A stretch of 64,000 nt of DNA. It comes from Thermococcus sp. 2319x1 (GTDB lineage: Archaea > Methanobacteriota_B > Thermococci > Thermococcales > Thermococcaceae). A program made the position numbers and the translations under genes. The DNA is taken from positions 1,730,321 through 1,794,320 of the forward strand of contig NZ_CP012200.1 in assembly GCF_001484685.1 (NCBI RefSeq), written 5' to 3'. The notes below the pieces were generated by a model. The model saw only the letters and a list, made by a program, of their open reading frames with translations. It did not search any database and had not been told where the DNA came from. Positions 15,693-23,561 of the stretch are shown here, piece after piece; positions within the stretch are counted from its first letter, which is position 1, and each line of letters starts with the position of its first letter.

Positions 15693-18077
15693 TCAGCTTT
15701 GTTCAGATTGTTGGAAACCATTTTCCAATTCCTGAGAGCTTTCAGGATTTCCTGAAGTGGTTTTCTCTGAAACTTCAGGTACTGAATTGATGATCTCCTG
15801 AAGAGCTTTAATAAAATCACTCTTCTCTGTTCCTAAGTCATATTTTTTGATTTTGTAAATTGAACTAGCCTCTATTTGCATGTTGGAAGCTGTGTTGAAT
15901 TTGCTTGCAGGGATGACCTCCTCGACAAATTCACTTCCAAGTAACCACCGCAGGGAGTCCCAGTCATTGTAGAAGTACTCCATGAGTAAAGGTATTATCT
16001 CATAGTACCAAGCAAACCAAAGATCCTCTAGTGTTTTGACTTTCATGAAATAGCTGTGGCCTATCCTGTGGTCCCTGTCTTTAATTGCCTCAATTTTAAT
16101 GTTCAGCTTTTCAAGTAGCTCTTTTAGGTTTATCCCTTCAATGGTCTTGTTCTCCAGTTCTTTTGGCTGTGGTTCAATCTCCAGAAATGCAAACCTTCTC
16201 CTTAGTGCGACGTCAAGTAATGCAATGCTTCTGTCTGCCGTGTTCATAGTCCCAATGATGTACAAGTTAGGTGGAACACCAAATGGTTCTCCTGAATATG
16301 GGAGGGTCACAATGATTTCGTTTTCCTCGCCTAAGCGTTTGTCATTTTCAAGGAGAGTTATCAGCTCGCCAAAGATTTTGCTAATATTACCACGATTAAT
16401 TTCATCAACGATAAGGTAGAATTTTGGAGCGTCTTTGTCTTTGAAGATACCTTCTCTTTTTTCTTTAGACAGCGATAGTAGTCTCCCCCATAGCTTCTTC
16501 TTGAGCTCGTGGTATCTTCCGTAATCTTTTACAGCATCTTGTCTTAGATATTGGAGAAGTTCGTCAAGTTCATCGGCAAAGTCTCCGAGTAATTCCTTAT
16601 GTCTTTTCAGAGTCTCAACAATTGCCTTAAGAGCAATCTTCTTGAAAATTCCATCCTCAACCACATAGACAACATTCTCTCCTTTGCTGACTGGTCTGAA
16701 GCCCTCAATGAACTCCTCATAACTGTAAGATTGGTGGAAGGTTACAAAGTCCCACCTATTTCCTGGTGTATTTTCTTTTGTTTCTAATCTCACATAATTT
16801 TGGGCGAGCCAAGTTTTTCCGGTTCCTGGTGGACCGTAGAGAATAATTTGACCTTTTCTTTCTAGGAGCTGAGTTATTTCTTCAGATAACTCGGGAGGAA
16901 TCTGTTCGTTATTGTTGGAATCGCTATTTAAGCCATTTAGAACACTTTCCAAGACTTTTCCAAATTTGCCCCAGTCAAGTTTTTCTAGAGTGTATGGAAT
17001 TGAAGGAAGCTCTTCCACAGTAACACCGTCGGAATTGTACCAAATAAACTCAACTCTCCTCGAGTGATTGTAATCCGTGCCTTCAATCGGGGACTCTTCG
17101 AGATATTTGTATTTTCCCGTAACTTTACAGATGGCAACTACCCTGTTAATTCCCTTCTTTAGTACAACAATATCCCCGATATTCATGTTGTAAAAATTGA
17201 TTAGCATAGTTGCAACAGGATTAGCTCCTTTAGAGGTATATTGATAAATCTCCCGAAGCTTTTGCCCCAATGCTTCTCTAAGGCCTTTTTGAGAGTTAAT
17301 ATCTTTTGCAATCATGGAAATGTCTCCGACTTTTCCCCATCCAATAAATATCCTTTTTTCATTGTAAAATGCTTCTAAAAATTTGCCTTCCTCACCGGGA
17401 TACATCTGCCAGACCTTAACTTTGTCAAAGAAGTTGAACATCTGGTCAATTTCAGCATTAATTGGAAATACATTTTCCGAGAGTTTACCCGCGATTTTTA
17501 GATATTCTTTTTTCAGTTCTTCAAAGGTCTCTTTGAATTCATTGTAATTGTGTTTATCGAATGAATAGTATCCCTCTAGAAACCTTCTGGAGCATGCGTT
17601 CATTATTGGGCAAGTTTCTATGTGCAACTTCCCATACAGCTCACCAAAGATGTTGAATAAGTTACCTTTTAGCCCAGAGAAATTCTCAGCTTGAGGATAA
17701 TGCTTTTTAAGAAGTTCATAAACTTCATCCACCCATTCTTCCCTAAATTCGTTTGAATTTTTTACATCAACAACTACTTCAGCAAGCTTTTGGATATCCG
17801 CTTTTGGAGCCCCACTTAGAAAGCTCTTGAGAAGCCAAATATTTCCAGCCCATATCTTCTTATTAAACAGTTCTTTGAGAAGCTTTGGCATATCGCCCTC
17901 TTTGTTTTCGAGCTTTCTAACAATTTCAGTAATGTCTTCTATGTTTCTCAACCATCCAGAATTACCTGTCAAGTCAAAATACGACTCATCTCTCTTTCCA
18001 ACAAATTCAACAAAGTTCTTCCAAAGGATTAATCTCTCATGTAGTTCTTTACGCTTACCCTCAATTAACCTTGACAT
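15693..18077 (-). CDS. mcrB: McrB-like AAA+ motor with N-terminal EVE/PUA-like reader domain
   Basis: The 794-aa protein has three parts. Residues ~1-210 are helical, with a segment around 150-190 (HIETCPIMNACSRRFLEGYY). Residues ~220-365 look like an EVE/PUA-like fold that reads modified DNA bases (IFIGWGKVGDIS, MNIGDIVVLKKGINRVVAICKVTGKYKY). From ~390 comes the McrB-type AAA+ domain with Walker A GPPGTGKT (415-422), Walker B LIVDEINRGNISKIFGE and the McrB signature MNTADRSIALLDVALRRRF. It recognises modified DNA and, with McrC, translocates and cuts it. GAGGTG precedes the ATG, which overlaps the upstream gene by 13 bases. The domain fold assignment for the middle region is from pattern, not alignment. 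Confidence 0.88.
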   Translation of the reverse strand: MSRLIEGKRKELHERLILWKNFVEFVGKRDESYFDLTGNSGWLRNIEDITEIVRKLENKEGDMPKLLKELFNKKIWAGNIWLLKSFLSGAPKADIQKLAEVVVDVKNSNEFREEWVDEVYELLKKHYPQAENFSGLKGNLFNIFGELYGKLHIETCPIMNACSRRFLEGYYSFDKHNYNEFKETFEELKKEYLKIAGKLSENVFPINAEIDQMFNFFDKVKVWQMYPGEEGKFLEAFYNEKRIFIGWGKVGDISMIAKDINSQKGLREALGQKLREIYQYTSKGANPVATMLINFYNMNIGDIVVLKKGINRVVAICKVTGKYKYLEESPIEGTDYNHSRRVEFIWYNSDGVTVEELPSIPYTLEKLDWGKFGKVLESVLNGLNSDSNNNEQIPPELSEEITQLLERKGQIILYGPPGTGKTWLAQNYVRLETKENTPGNRWDFVTFHQSYSYEEFIEGFRPVSKGENVVYVVEDGIFKKIALKAIVETLKRHKELLGDFADELDELLQYLRQDAVKDYGRYHELKKKLWGRLLSLSKEKREGIFKDKDAPKFYLIVDEINRGNISKIFGELITLLENDKRLGEENEIIVTLPYSGEPFGVPPNLYIIGTMNTADRSIALLDVALRRRFAFLEIEPQPKELENKTIEGINLKELLEKLNIKIEAIKDRDHRIGHSYFMKVKTLEDLWFAWYYEIIPLLMEYFYNDWDSLRWLLGSEFVEEVIPASKFNTASNMQIEASSIYKIKKYDLGTEKSDFIKALQEIINSVPEVSEKTTSGNPESSQELENGFQQSEQS

Positions 18078-18511
18078 CCTAACACCTCAATTTTGTTGCT
18101 AACTTTGTCAAGTATTCTTTTTACACTTTTCCAGTAAATTAAATCTTTTTCAGTTTTAATTTTTTCTTCATTTACCAGATATGCCCCTTTCGGAGTCTGG
18201 ACAATTAGCTTTTGTTCCAAAAGCTCTTCAAGAGTGTCGTCTAAAGATTTCCACGGTTTTATGATATTGAAGAACATTTCTCGATCCACATAGTAGAGAA
18301 CTGCCAAGAATTCTTCAAGGTCATTTTTAGTAACTCCTCTGCTCTTCCCTCTAACATGCTGGAGGTAGTAAATAACATTCAGGAGCAGAAACCTTCTTCT
18401 CCCAGCCCTAAGCCAGTCCTCCCAATGTTCAAGGTGCTCCTCAGGATGCTCTACACACTGTCTAATGTACTCAGAGATTTCTTTTGTTCTCTTGTTAGAA
18501 TCCTCATTCAT
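18065..18511 (-). CDS. unrecognised 148-aa protein, first gene of the mcr operon
   Basis: I do not recognise this family. The protein is mostly helical, without membrane segments or cysteine motifs. Its N-terminal third is rich in His, Glu and Trp (HPEEHLEHWEDWLRAGRRRF), and residues ~60-120 could form a winged-helix-like unit (TLEELLEQKLIVQTPKGAYLV). It overlaps mcrB by 13 bases, so it is almost certainly cotranslated with the restriction genes, and may be a specificity, regulatory or immunity component. AAGGGTG lies six bases before the ATG; the frame is open three codons further at GTG. The upstream inverted repeat of MITE remnant 2 ends only 22 bases away. Confidence 0.65.
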   Translation of the reverse strand: MNEDSNKRTKEISEYIRQCVEHPEEHLEHWEDWLRAGRRRFLLLNVIYYLQHVRGKSRGVTKNDLEEFLAVLYYVDREMFFNIIKPWKSLDDTLEELLEQKLIVQTPKGAYLVNEEKIKTEKDLIYWKSVKRILDKVSNKIEVLGCQG

Positions 18512-18533
18512 AAATAACACCCTTATCCTTTTG

Positions 18534-18990
18534 GCTCATCTACTTATTGTGGCTGAAAGGTTTTAAGTTTTCTTCCCGAGTATTAGATCATGACAGGGGT
18601 AATTACAAACGACATAATCGCCCGAAGATTATTCTTACCAGACCCAGAAGAGTGCTACAGAACAATCAGACAAATCCGCTGGCCAAACGGAGTAGCTTGA
18701 TTGCGGGAGAACTGAAGGTTTTTACTGACGAGTATTCCATTTATGATTCTCTGAGGGAGGGTTTGGGGGTTATTAATTCTCATGAGCGGGTTAATCATTC
18801 TGGGAGAGAGTTTGCACGTTGTGAGCATGTTAACAGTTGTGAGAACAGGCATGGTTTTCTGAGGGCTTATCCGAGGAAGTATCGTGTGCCAGCTTGAGTT
18901 GCAGGGTTATTTGGACTTTCTGGCGTTGCTTTTGAATAACAGGTGGGGGTGGTTCCCAGAACTAATATCAACCAGAATATCTAGATGAGC
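18534..18990 (+). mobile_element. MITE-like remnant 2 of the same IS1595/ISXO2-type element
   Basis: This 457-bp copy has the same ends as remnant 1 (GCTCATCTA and TAGATGAGC) and the same orientation. It keeps the transposase N-terminus (MTGVITNDIIARRLFLPDPE) and, after an internal deletion near 18697, the C-terminal part (DEYSIYDSLREGLGVINSHE, then VNSCENRHGFLRAYPRKYR), typical of ISXO2-like DDE transposases. The zinc ribbon and most of the catalytic core are gone. No target duplication is seen (TCCTTTTG versus GTTTGGGA). Confidence 0.82.
18557..18572 (-). promoter_or_regulatory. outward promoter candidate inside MITE remnant 2 driving the mcr operon
   Basis: On the minus strand the purine-rich GAAGAAAA precedes ACTTAAAACC, a plausible BRE/TATA pair. 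A start about 25 bases downstream would lie at the edge of the element, roughly 30 bases before the 148-aa gene's ATG. With only 22 bases between the element and that gene, the promoter must lie at least partly in the remnant. Motif match is moderate. Confidence 0.4.
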
Positions 18991-19240
18991 GTTTGGGAAT
19001 TTTGCATTTATCAACTTAAAACAGAAAGTACAGCCTCGGGGGGAGCGGGAAAATCATACGGAAACGTAACCGTCAAAGATTGCTTCATCTACCCAAATTC
19101 CAATTTTGGAAAATTGTAGCGAAGGAACTAAAAGCCGGAGGGGAAAATGTCGTAATGCTTGAATTCCCTACAAAATGCAACGGGCAATTTTTAGCGGTGT
19201 GGGTTGAAGAAGTAAACATCACATACTCCCCTTTCTCCTC
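18991..19240 (+). pseudogene. decayed 3' fragment of a secreted-type protein gene
   Basis: An open frame begins exactly at the right end of MITE remnant 2 and reads TESTASGGAGKSYGNVTVKD, then FIYPNSNFGK, before a TAG. One base shift continues it as IVAKELKAGGENVVML and EFPTKCNGQFLAVWVEEVNI. The composition (Ser/Thr/Gly, beta-strand alternation) suggests an extracellular domain. The 5' part is absent, so the fragment was probably cut off by the element or a later deletion. I do not recognise the family. Confidence 0.45.
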
Positions 19241-19293
19241 GAAAGGCAGTGCAAAAAATTGCTCTCGACAATATAGAATGCCCTTAACAAAAC

Positions 19294-19303
19294 TTTAATA
19301 TAT
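19294..19303 (+). promoter_or_regulatory. TATA box of the GH13 lipoprotein gene
   Basis: TTTAATATAT lies 33 bases upstream of the ATG at 19336. A start about 25 bases downstream falls within the adjacent TGM-like site and gives a leader of roughly 12 bases. Confidence 0.55.
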
Positions 19304-19312
19304 CTAGAGGAT

Positions 19313-19329
19313 GATCACTACCGGTGATA
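19313..19329 (+). promoter_or_regulatory. Thermococcales glycolytic motif (TGM), operator for Tgr/TrmBL1
   Basis: GATCAC-TACCG-GTGATA matches the TGM consensus TATCAC-N5-GTGATA in 11 of 12 defined positions. It lies downstream of the TATA box, covers the expected transcription start and overlaps the ribosome site. TGMs placed downstream of TATA are associated with repression by the TrmB-family regulator Tgr/TrmBL1, relieved by maltooligosaccharides. Confidence 0.7.
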
Positions 19330-19335
19330 CACAAT

Positions 19336-21530
19336 ATGAAGAGATGGGCTTCTGGGGTAGTGATGGTAATTCTCATAATAGGAACAATGGCTTCTGGGTG
19401 CGTTCAACAGAGTGTTCCTAAAACTACCGAACAAACTCTAACCCTTCCAGAAGGCAATTACAGCACTATTTATCTCAATGAAGAAACCAAAGAGACTTGC
19501 CCTCCAGGAAAAACCCCTGTAACTTTCACCTATAACCCACAGGAGGAGAATGTCACCTCCGTTAGCTTGCGCGGAACCTTCAATGACTGGGGAGAGTGGC
19601 CAATGGAAAAGAGGATGGAGTATGGACAATTTCCGTGTGCTTGGAACCTGGTAGATACGAATACAAGTTCTTCGTGGATGGCGAATGGGTAAAGGATATG
19701 TCCGCTGTAGACTCAACGGCCGATACCTACGTTGATGACGGCTTTGGCGGAAAAAATGCCGTCAAAATCGTAAAAGGCGAAAAAGGTCTGGGAATAGAGC
19801 ATGACCCCAAAAATCCCGCATATCTCTCAATTGCCGATAATAGGACGGTGATCAGGTTCAAAATACATCCCAACCAGATAAAATCAGCCCTTCTCGTAAC
19901 CTCCAATGGAGAATACGAAATGGAGCGCCAGCTCTGGTGGGGTTCTGGAGAAGTCTGGAGGGCTGAAATTCGGGAAGTGAAGCCAATTAAATATTACTTT
20001 AGGCTTGCGACAAAAGAGGGAGACGTTCTTCTTCTCAATACTTCCACCAATCCCTTCTTTACATTCGACGGGATAAACAGGTTCCCCCAAGTTGAATGGG
20101 TGGGCAAAGGAATAGGATACCGGATATTCCCGGATCGCTTTAACAACGGCGACCCGAGCAATGATCCCTTAGCCCTCCAAAACGACGAGCTCTGGTTCAA
20201 TGAACTCACGGATAAGAAACCTACCCTTTCAAACTGGAGCGATTCTATAGGCCCGCTCCACTGCTGCCACCAGTACTTTGGTGGAGATATAAAGGGAATA
20301 ATCGAAAAGCTCGATTACCTTCAAGAACTTGGAGTCACTGTTATCTACATAAACCCAATCTTTTTGGCTGGAAGCGCTCACGGCTATGATGTATACGACT
20401 ATTACCGCCTTGATCCACAGTTCGGGAGCGAGGAAGACTTAAAGACCCTCATTGAAGAGGCCCATAAAAGAGGTATCAGAATCATCTTCGACTTTGTCCC
20501 CAACCACAGCGGAATCGGACACTGGGCATTCCTAGATGTTGCATCAAGGGGAAAAGAAAGTCCCTACTGGAACTGGTACTTTGTGCAGAGGTGGCCCTTC
20601 AAATTGGGTGATGGGAAAGCCTACCTCGGCTGGTGGGGACTTGGAAGTTTACCCAAGCTCAACACCGCTAACCCAGAGGTCAAGGAATACCTAATAGGGG
20701 CCGCTCTTTACTGGCTCGATTTTGGATTTGATGGCATTAGAATAGACGCTCCGCAAGAACTCATAAACGCTGAGGAGTTTTTCTCCGAGCTAAGGAAGGC
20801 CATCAAAGAAAAGCATCCCGATGCGTATATAGTTGGAGAAATCTGGTCATTATCTCCAAAATGGGTTCAGGGAAACATCTTTGATTCTCTTATGAACTAC
20901 GCTCTTGGAAGAGACATCCTCCTAGCCTACGCAAGAGGGGACTGGAATGGAGAGGGGACACTAGAGCTTTTGGGCAGATACTATGCAAGTTATGGGGAAA
21001 ACGTCGTTGCCATGGGCTTTAATCTGGTAAGCTCCCACGACACCTCGAGAGTCCTTACAGATCTTGGAGGCGGGAATTTAGGAGACAGCCCCAAACCAGA
21101 AGCAATACAGAGACTAAAGCTCCTATCAACGCTTCTATATACGCTCCCAGGCATGCCTGTGACTTTTCAGGGGGATGAGAGGGGGCTCCTTGGAAACAAG
21201 GAACACTTCGATTCGCAGAGGTACCCAATACAATGGGACAGTGTAAATGAGGAAGTTTTAGATCACTACAAAAGCCTTGCAGATTTGAGAAAAAGCGTTC
21301 CAGCATTAACAAGCAGCAAAATAAAGTTTTACACTGCAAAAGAAGGAGTACTGGCGTTCTTTAGAGGGCACGACGATGAAGTACTTGTGGTTGCCAACAA
21401 TGCTCCAGAAGATACAGATATCTCTCTTCCTCCCGGAAGATGGAAGCTGGTGTGGCCAGATGGAGATAAAACATACGAGGGAAAGTTAACTGTCCCGGGG
21501 TTAAAAGTTTTGGTGCTTGTGAAAAGCTAG
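19336..21530 (+). pseudogene. GH13 alpha-amylase/neopullulanase-like lipoprotein, split by a frameshift
   Basis: The gene would encode about 731 aa. It begins with a lipoprotein signal (ASGC, Cys22), followed by a CBM20/48-like domain (VSLRGTFNDWGEWPM) and a GH13 barrel. GH13 regions are visible as DFVPNHS, GFDGIRIDAP (nucleophile Asp), IVGEIW (acid Glu) and LVSSHDTSR. At the A4 run at 19607-19610 the frame shifts: one additional A would join EWPMEK to EDGVWTISVCLEPGRYEYKF seamlessly. So it is either a recent pseudogene, a slippage-decoded gene, or a sequence error. The start follows GGTGAT by seven bases. Substrates are probably maltodextrin or pullulan outside the cell. An IS607 element begins 10-20 bases beyond the stop. 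Confidence 0.85.
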
Positions 21531-21539
21531 GTTCCGTTT

Positions 21540-21607
21540 CCTCCTGCACTTATTTTTGTTGCAGTCCTTGACTAATTATCATTAACGAGTTCTTGCAGTG
21601 CAGGAGG
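21540..21607 (-). repeat. perfect 11-bp inverted repeat at the tnpB 3' end, candidate omega-RNA/terminator hairpin
   Basis: CCTCCTGCACT (21540-21550) and AGTGCAGGAGG (21597-21607) are perfect inverted repeats 46 bases apart; one arm abuts the tnpB stop codon and the other lies in its last codons. In TnpB elements the guide (omega/reRNA) scaffold overlaps the tnpB 3' end and terminates at the right end of the element. The hairpin could be part of that RNA or a transcription terminator between the converging genes. Confidence 0.5.
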
Positions 21608-22863
21608 TTGGCCTCAACCACCAGCATCACCGGACTCACCGAGCCCTCCGCCGATGGCTCACAGGCCTTCGGGCTGAACGGAAACAGCCCCAACAAGTTC
21701 AAGACCGCAACAAAATCCCTGTCCATTGAAAAACCGCAAACCGGACACTCGAAAACCCTCCGACGCAGAGCGTCGTCACCGGGTTTAACCCTAAACGCAC
21801 CACAATGCGGACAAACCTGAGAAGAATAAGCAGGATTGACAAAAACCACAGAAACACCATACTCAACCGCCTTCTCAAAGACAAAACGCTGGAAACCATT
21901 CATTCCAATGTTGTGAAGCGTATCCCTCAACCTCGCCTCGCTCTTTCTTCTTTTCCTCACAATCCTTTGATTAAAATTCTTCGGAACGGCTTCAAGGACG
22001 AGAGTAGCGTTCAACTTCCCAGCGAGATCAGCAAGCCTCATCGCCAACTTCCTTTGCAAGTCAACCCTCCTGTTCATCTTCCTCCTACCGAATTTTTTGA
22101 GGAGGTTTCTACCACGCTTTGAGGGTAGTTTCCTCTTCCAACCGACCGAGTGAGTCTTTTGAACCTGCTTCCTCACGTCAGAATAAAACCTCGTCATTCT
22201 GCCCAAATCCGTCTTAACCTGAATTAAAAACTCGCGAGTGCCAAAAGAGACATTATCGACGTTATAATCCACGCTAAGGAATCTTTCGGTTGGTTCAAGC
22301 TCGGTGAACTCTTTCTCAAAGATGAAGTATGCAAGAACTTTCCGCTCCTCTTCAACGACGCGGAGTTTCACGCCAGCCTTGACCTTCCAGCCCTCGTCAA
22401 GATACCTGAAGAAGAGTTTGTGCGGTTTCAGCGGGAGTTTTATCCTACCCCTTTTCGTCGTGAAGCCTATGATGAGGATTTTTCTCCCATTTTTCAGGAC
22501 GTTGAACCGTGGAAACCTCTTGTAATCCCACAGAACGTCGTCCAGCCAGAGGGAGACGCGTTTGATGACGGGTTTCCCGGTTTTGGCCTTTCCCTTCTTC
22601 TTCAGTTCGAAGAAGCTCTTGGCTCTCGTCACTGCGTCTTGGCAAACCGTGTAATAATAGTGGGTTGGAAGATTGTGCTCCTCCTTGAGTTTTTTGTAGA
22701 AGATTTTCCTAAGTTTTAGATGGCTCTTCACTTTGTTTTCAACTGCATAGTTTGTCAGAAAGGTTAATATTTCCGAGTATTCGTCATAAATCTCTTTTAT
22801 CGCCTCGAACTTCTTTCCCGTGAGTGGGAGGCTTTCGAGGATGACTGTTCGGGTTAGTTTCAC
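21550..22863 (-). CDS. tnpB: TnpB, RNA-guided nuclease of an IS607 element
   Basis: This 437-aa protein has all TnpB hallmarks. The RuvC-like residues are Asp199 (SVDYNVDN), Glu291 (LVLEAVPKNF) and an Asp in MDRDFVAVLN (381/383). The zinc ribbon uses Cys351, Cys354, Cys373 and Cys376. TnpB uses an RNA from the element's end to cut DNA at the vacated donor site, which favours retention of the element. The start overlaps the tnpA stop (ATGA). The ~45-residue C-terminal extension after the third RuvC motif is longer than in some relatives. All catalytic residues are present, so it may be active. Confidence 0.9.
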   Translation of the reverse strand: MKLTRTVILESLPLTGKKFEAIKEIYDEYSEILTFLTNYAVENKVKSHLKLRKIFYKKLKEEHNLPTHYYYTVCQDAVTRAKSFFELKKKGKAKTGKPVIKRVSLWLDDVLWDYKRFPRFNVLKNGRKILIIGFTTKRGRIKLPLKPHKLFFRYLDEGWKVKAGVKLRVVEEERKVLAYFIFEKEFTELEPTERFLSVDYNVDNVSFGTREFLIQVKTDLGRMTRFYSDVRKQVQKTHSVGWKRKLPSKRGRNLLKKFGRRKMNRRVDLQRKLAMRLADLAGKLNATLVLEAVPKNFNQRIVRKRRKSEARLRDTLHNIGMNGFQRFVFEKAVEYGVSVVFVNPAYSSQVCPHCGAFRVKPGDDALRRRVFECPVCGFSMDRDFVAVLNLLGLFPFSPKACEPSAEGSVSPVMLVVEANLLHCKNSLMIISQGLQQK

Positions 22864-23480
22864 TCGTTCTCAACCTCCGCGAGGAGTTTTTTAAATTCTT
22901 GAACGAACCTTTTGTTCTTGTGGCTCCTTAGCCCATAAAGTCTCCCGGCAAAGCTGGTTATTATTGCGATTAAGTCTTCAACGAGTTCTTCTTTTGGTGT
23001 CTTGTCTTCTTTGAAGACTGTTTCAATCCTCACGTTGTATGCTGAGAAGAGTTCTTCCAGATATTTGAAGCCGAATCGTGTAAGCCTATCTGGATAAGTG
23101 ACGATAAGAACGTCATACTCGCTGTTTCTTGCGAGAGTGATGAGTTTTCTTAGGCCCTTTCTGTTTTCGTTCAGTCCAGAGGCTATTTCTTTCACCTCGT
23201 CCACGATTTGGTAGCCTTTGCTGATGGCGTATTGTTCGAGGGTTTTGAGTTGTGTTCCGAGGTCTTCTTTTTGGTCTCTTCCTGAAACTCTTGCGTAGAG
23301 GACTGCCCTCGTTGTTTCGTTCTTTTTACCCAGTAGTCGCTGGACTTCCTCCTCGGGAATTCTGAAGTCTCGGCCTATTTTGATGGCTCTGATTTTTCCA
23401 GCGTGAATCCAGCGAATTATGGTGACTTTGTTGTAGTTAAGGAGTTCTGCAACCTCAGAGGGTTTGTAAAATTTTGGCAT
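22860..23480 (-). CDS. tnpA: IS607-family serine recombinase TnpA
   Basis: The 206-aa protein begins with a MerR-like HTH (YKPSEVAELLNYNKVTIIRWI), followed by a small serine-recombinase domain with the catalytic Ser66 in LYARVSGRDQ and the conserved TYPDRLTRFGF. It catalyses excision and insertion of the element by a serine-recombinase mechanism. GGTG lies six bases before the ATG; the frame is open three codons further upstream. Confidence 0.9.
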   Translation of the reverse strand: MPKFYKPSEVAELLNYNKVTIIRWIHAGKIRAIKIGRDFRIPEEEVQRLLGKKNETTRAVLYARVSGRDQKEDLGTQLKTLEQYAISKGYQIVDEVKEIASGLNENRKGLRKLITLARNSEYDVLIVTYPDRLTRFGFKYLEELFSAYNVRIETVFKEDKTPKEELVEDLIAIITSFAGRLYGLRSHKNKRFVQEFKKLLAEVENE

Positions 23481-23561
23481 TGATAACACCTAAGTCAATG
23501 TATGCAACGAAAATATTTAAAACTTACGCAAAATACCAACTAGAGAACAGCCTTTTTATTT

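Larger units (their letters stand above)
21531..23561 (-). mobile_element. IS607-type insertion sequence (tnpA + tnpB)
   Basis: A serine recombinase gene with a MerR-like N-terminus and a following tnpB overlapping it by four bases define an IS607 element. Elements of this family lack terminal inverted repeats and make no target duplication, so the ends are not marked; the coordinates given are the gaps between the amylase stop and the wecB stop, and the real ends lie inside. Both genes look intact. Confidence 0.75.
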
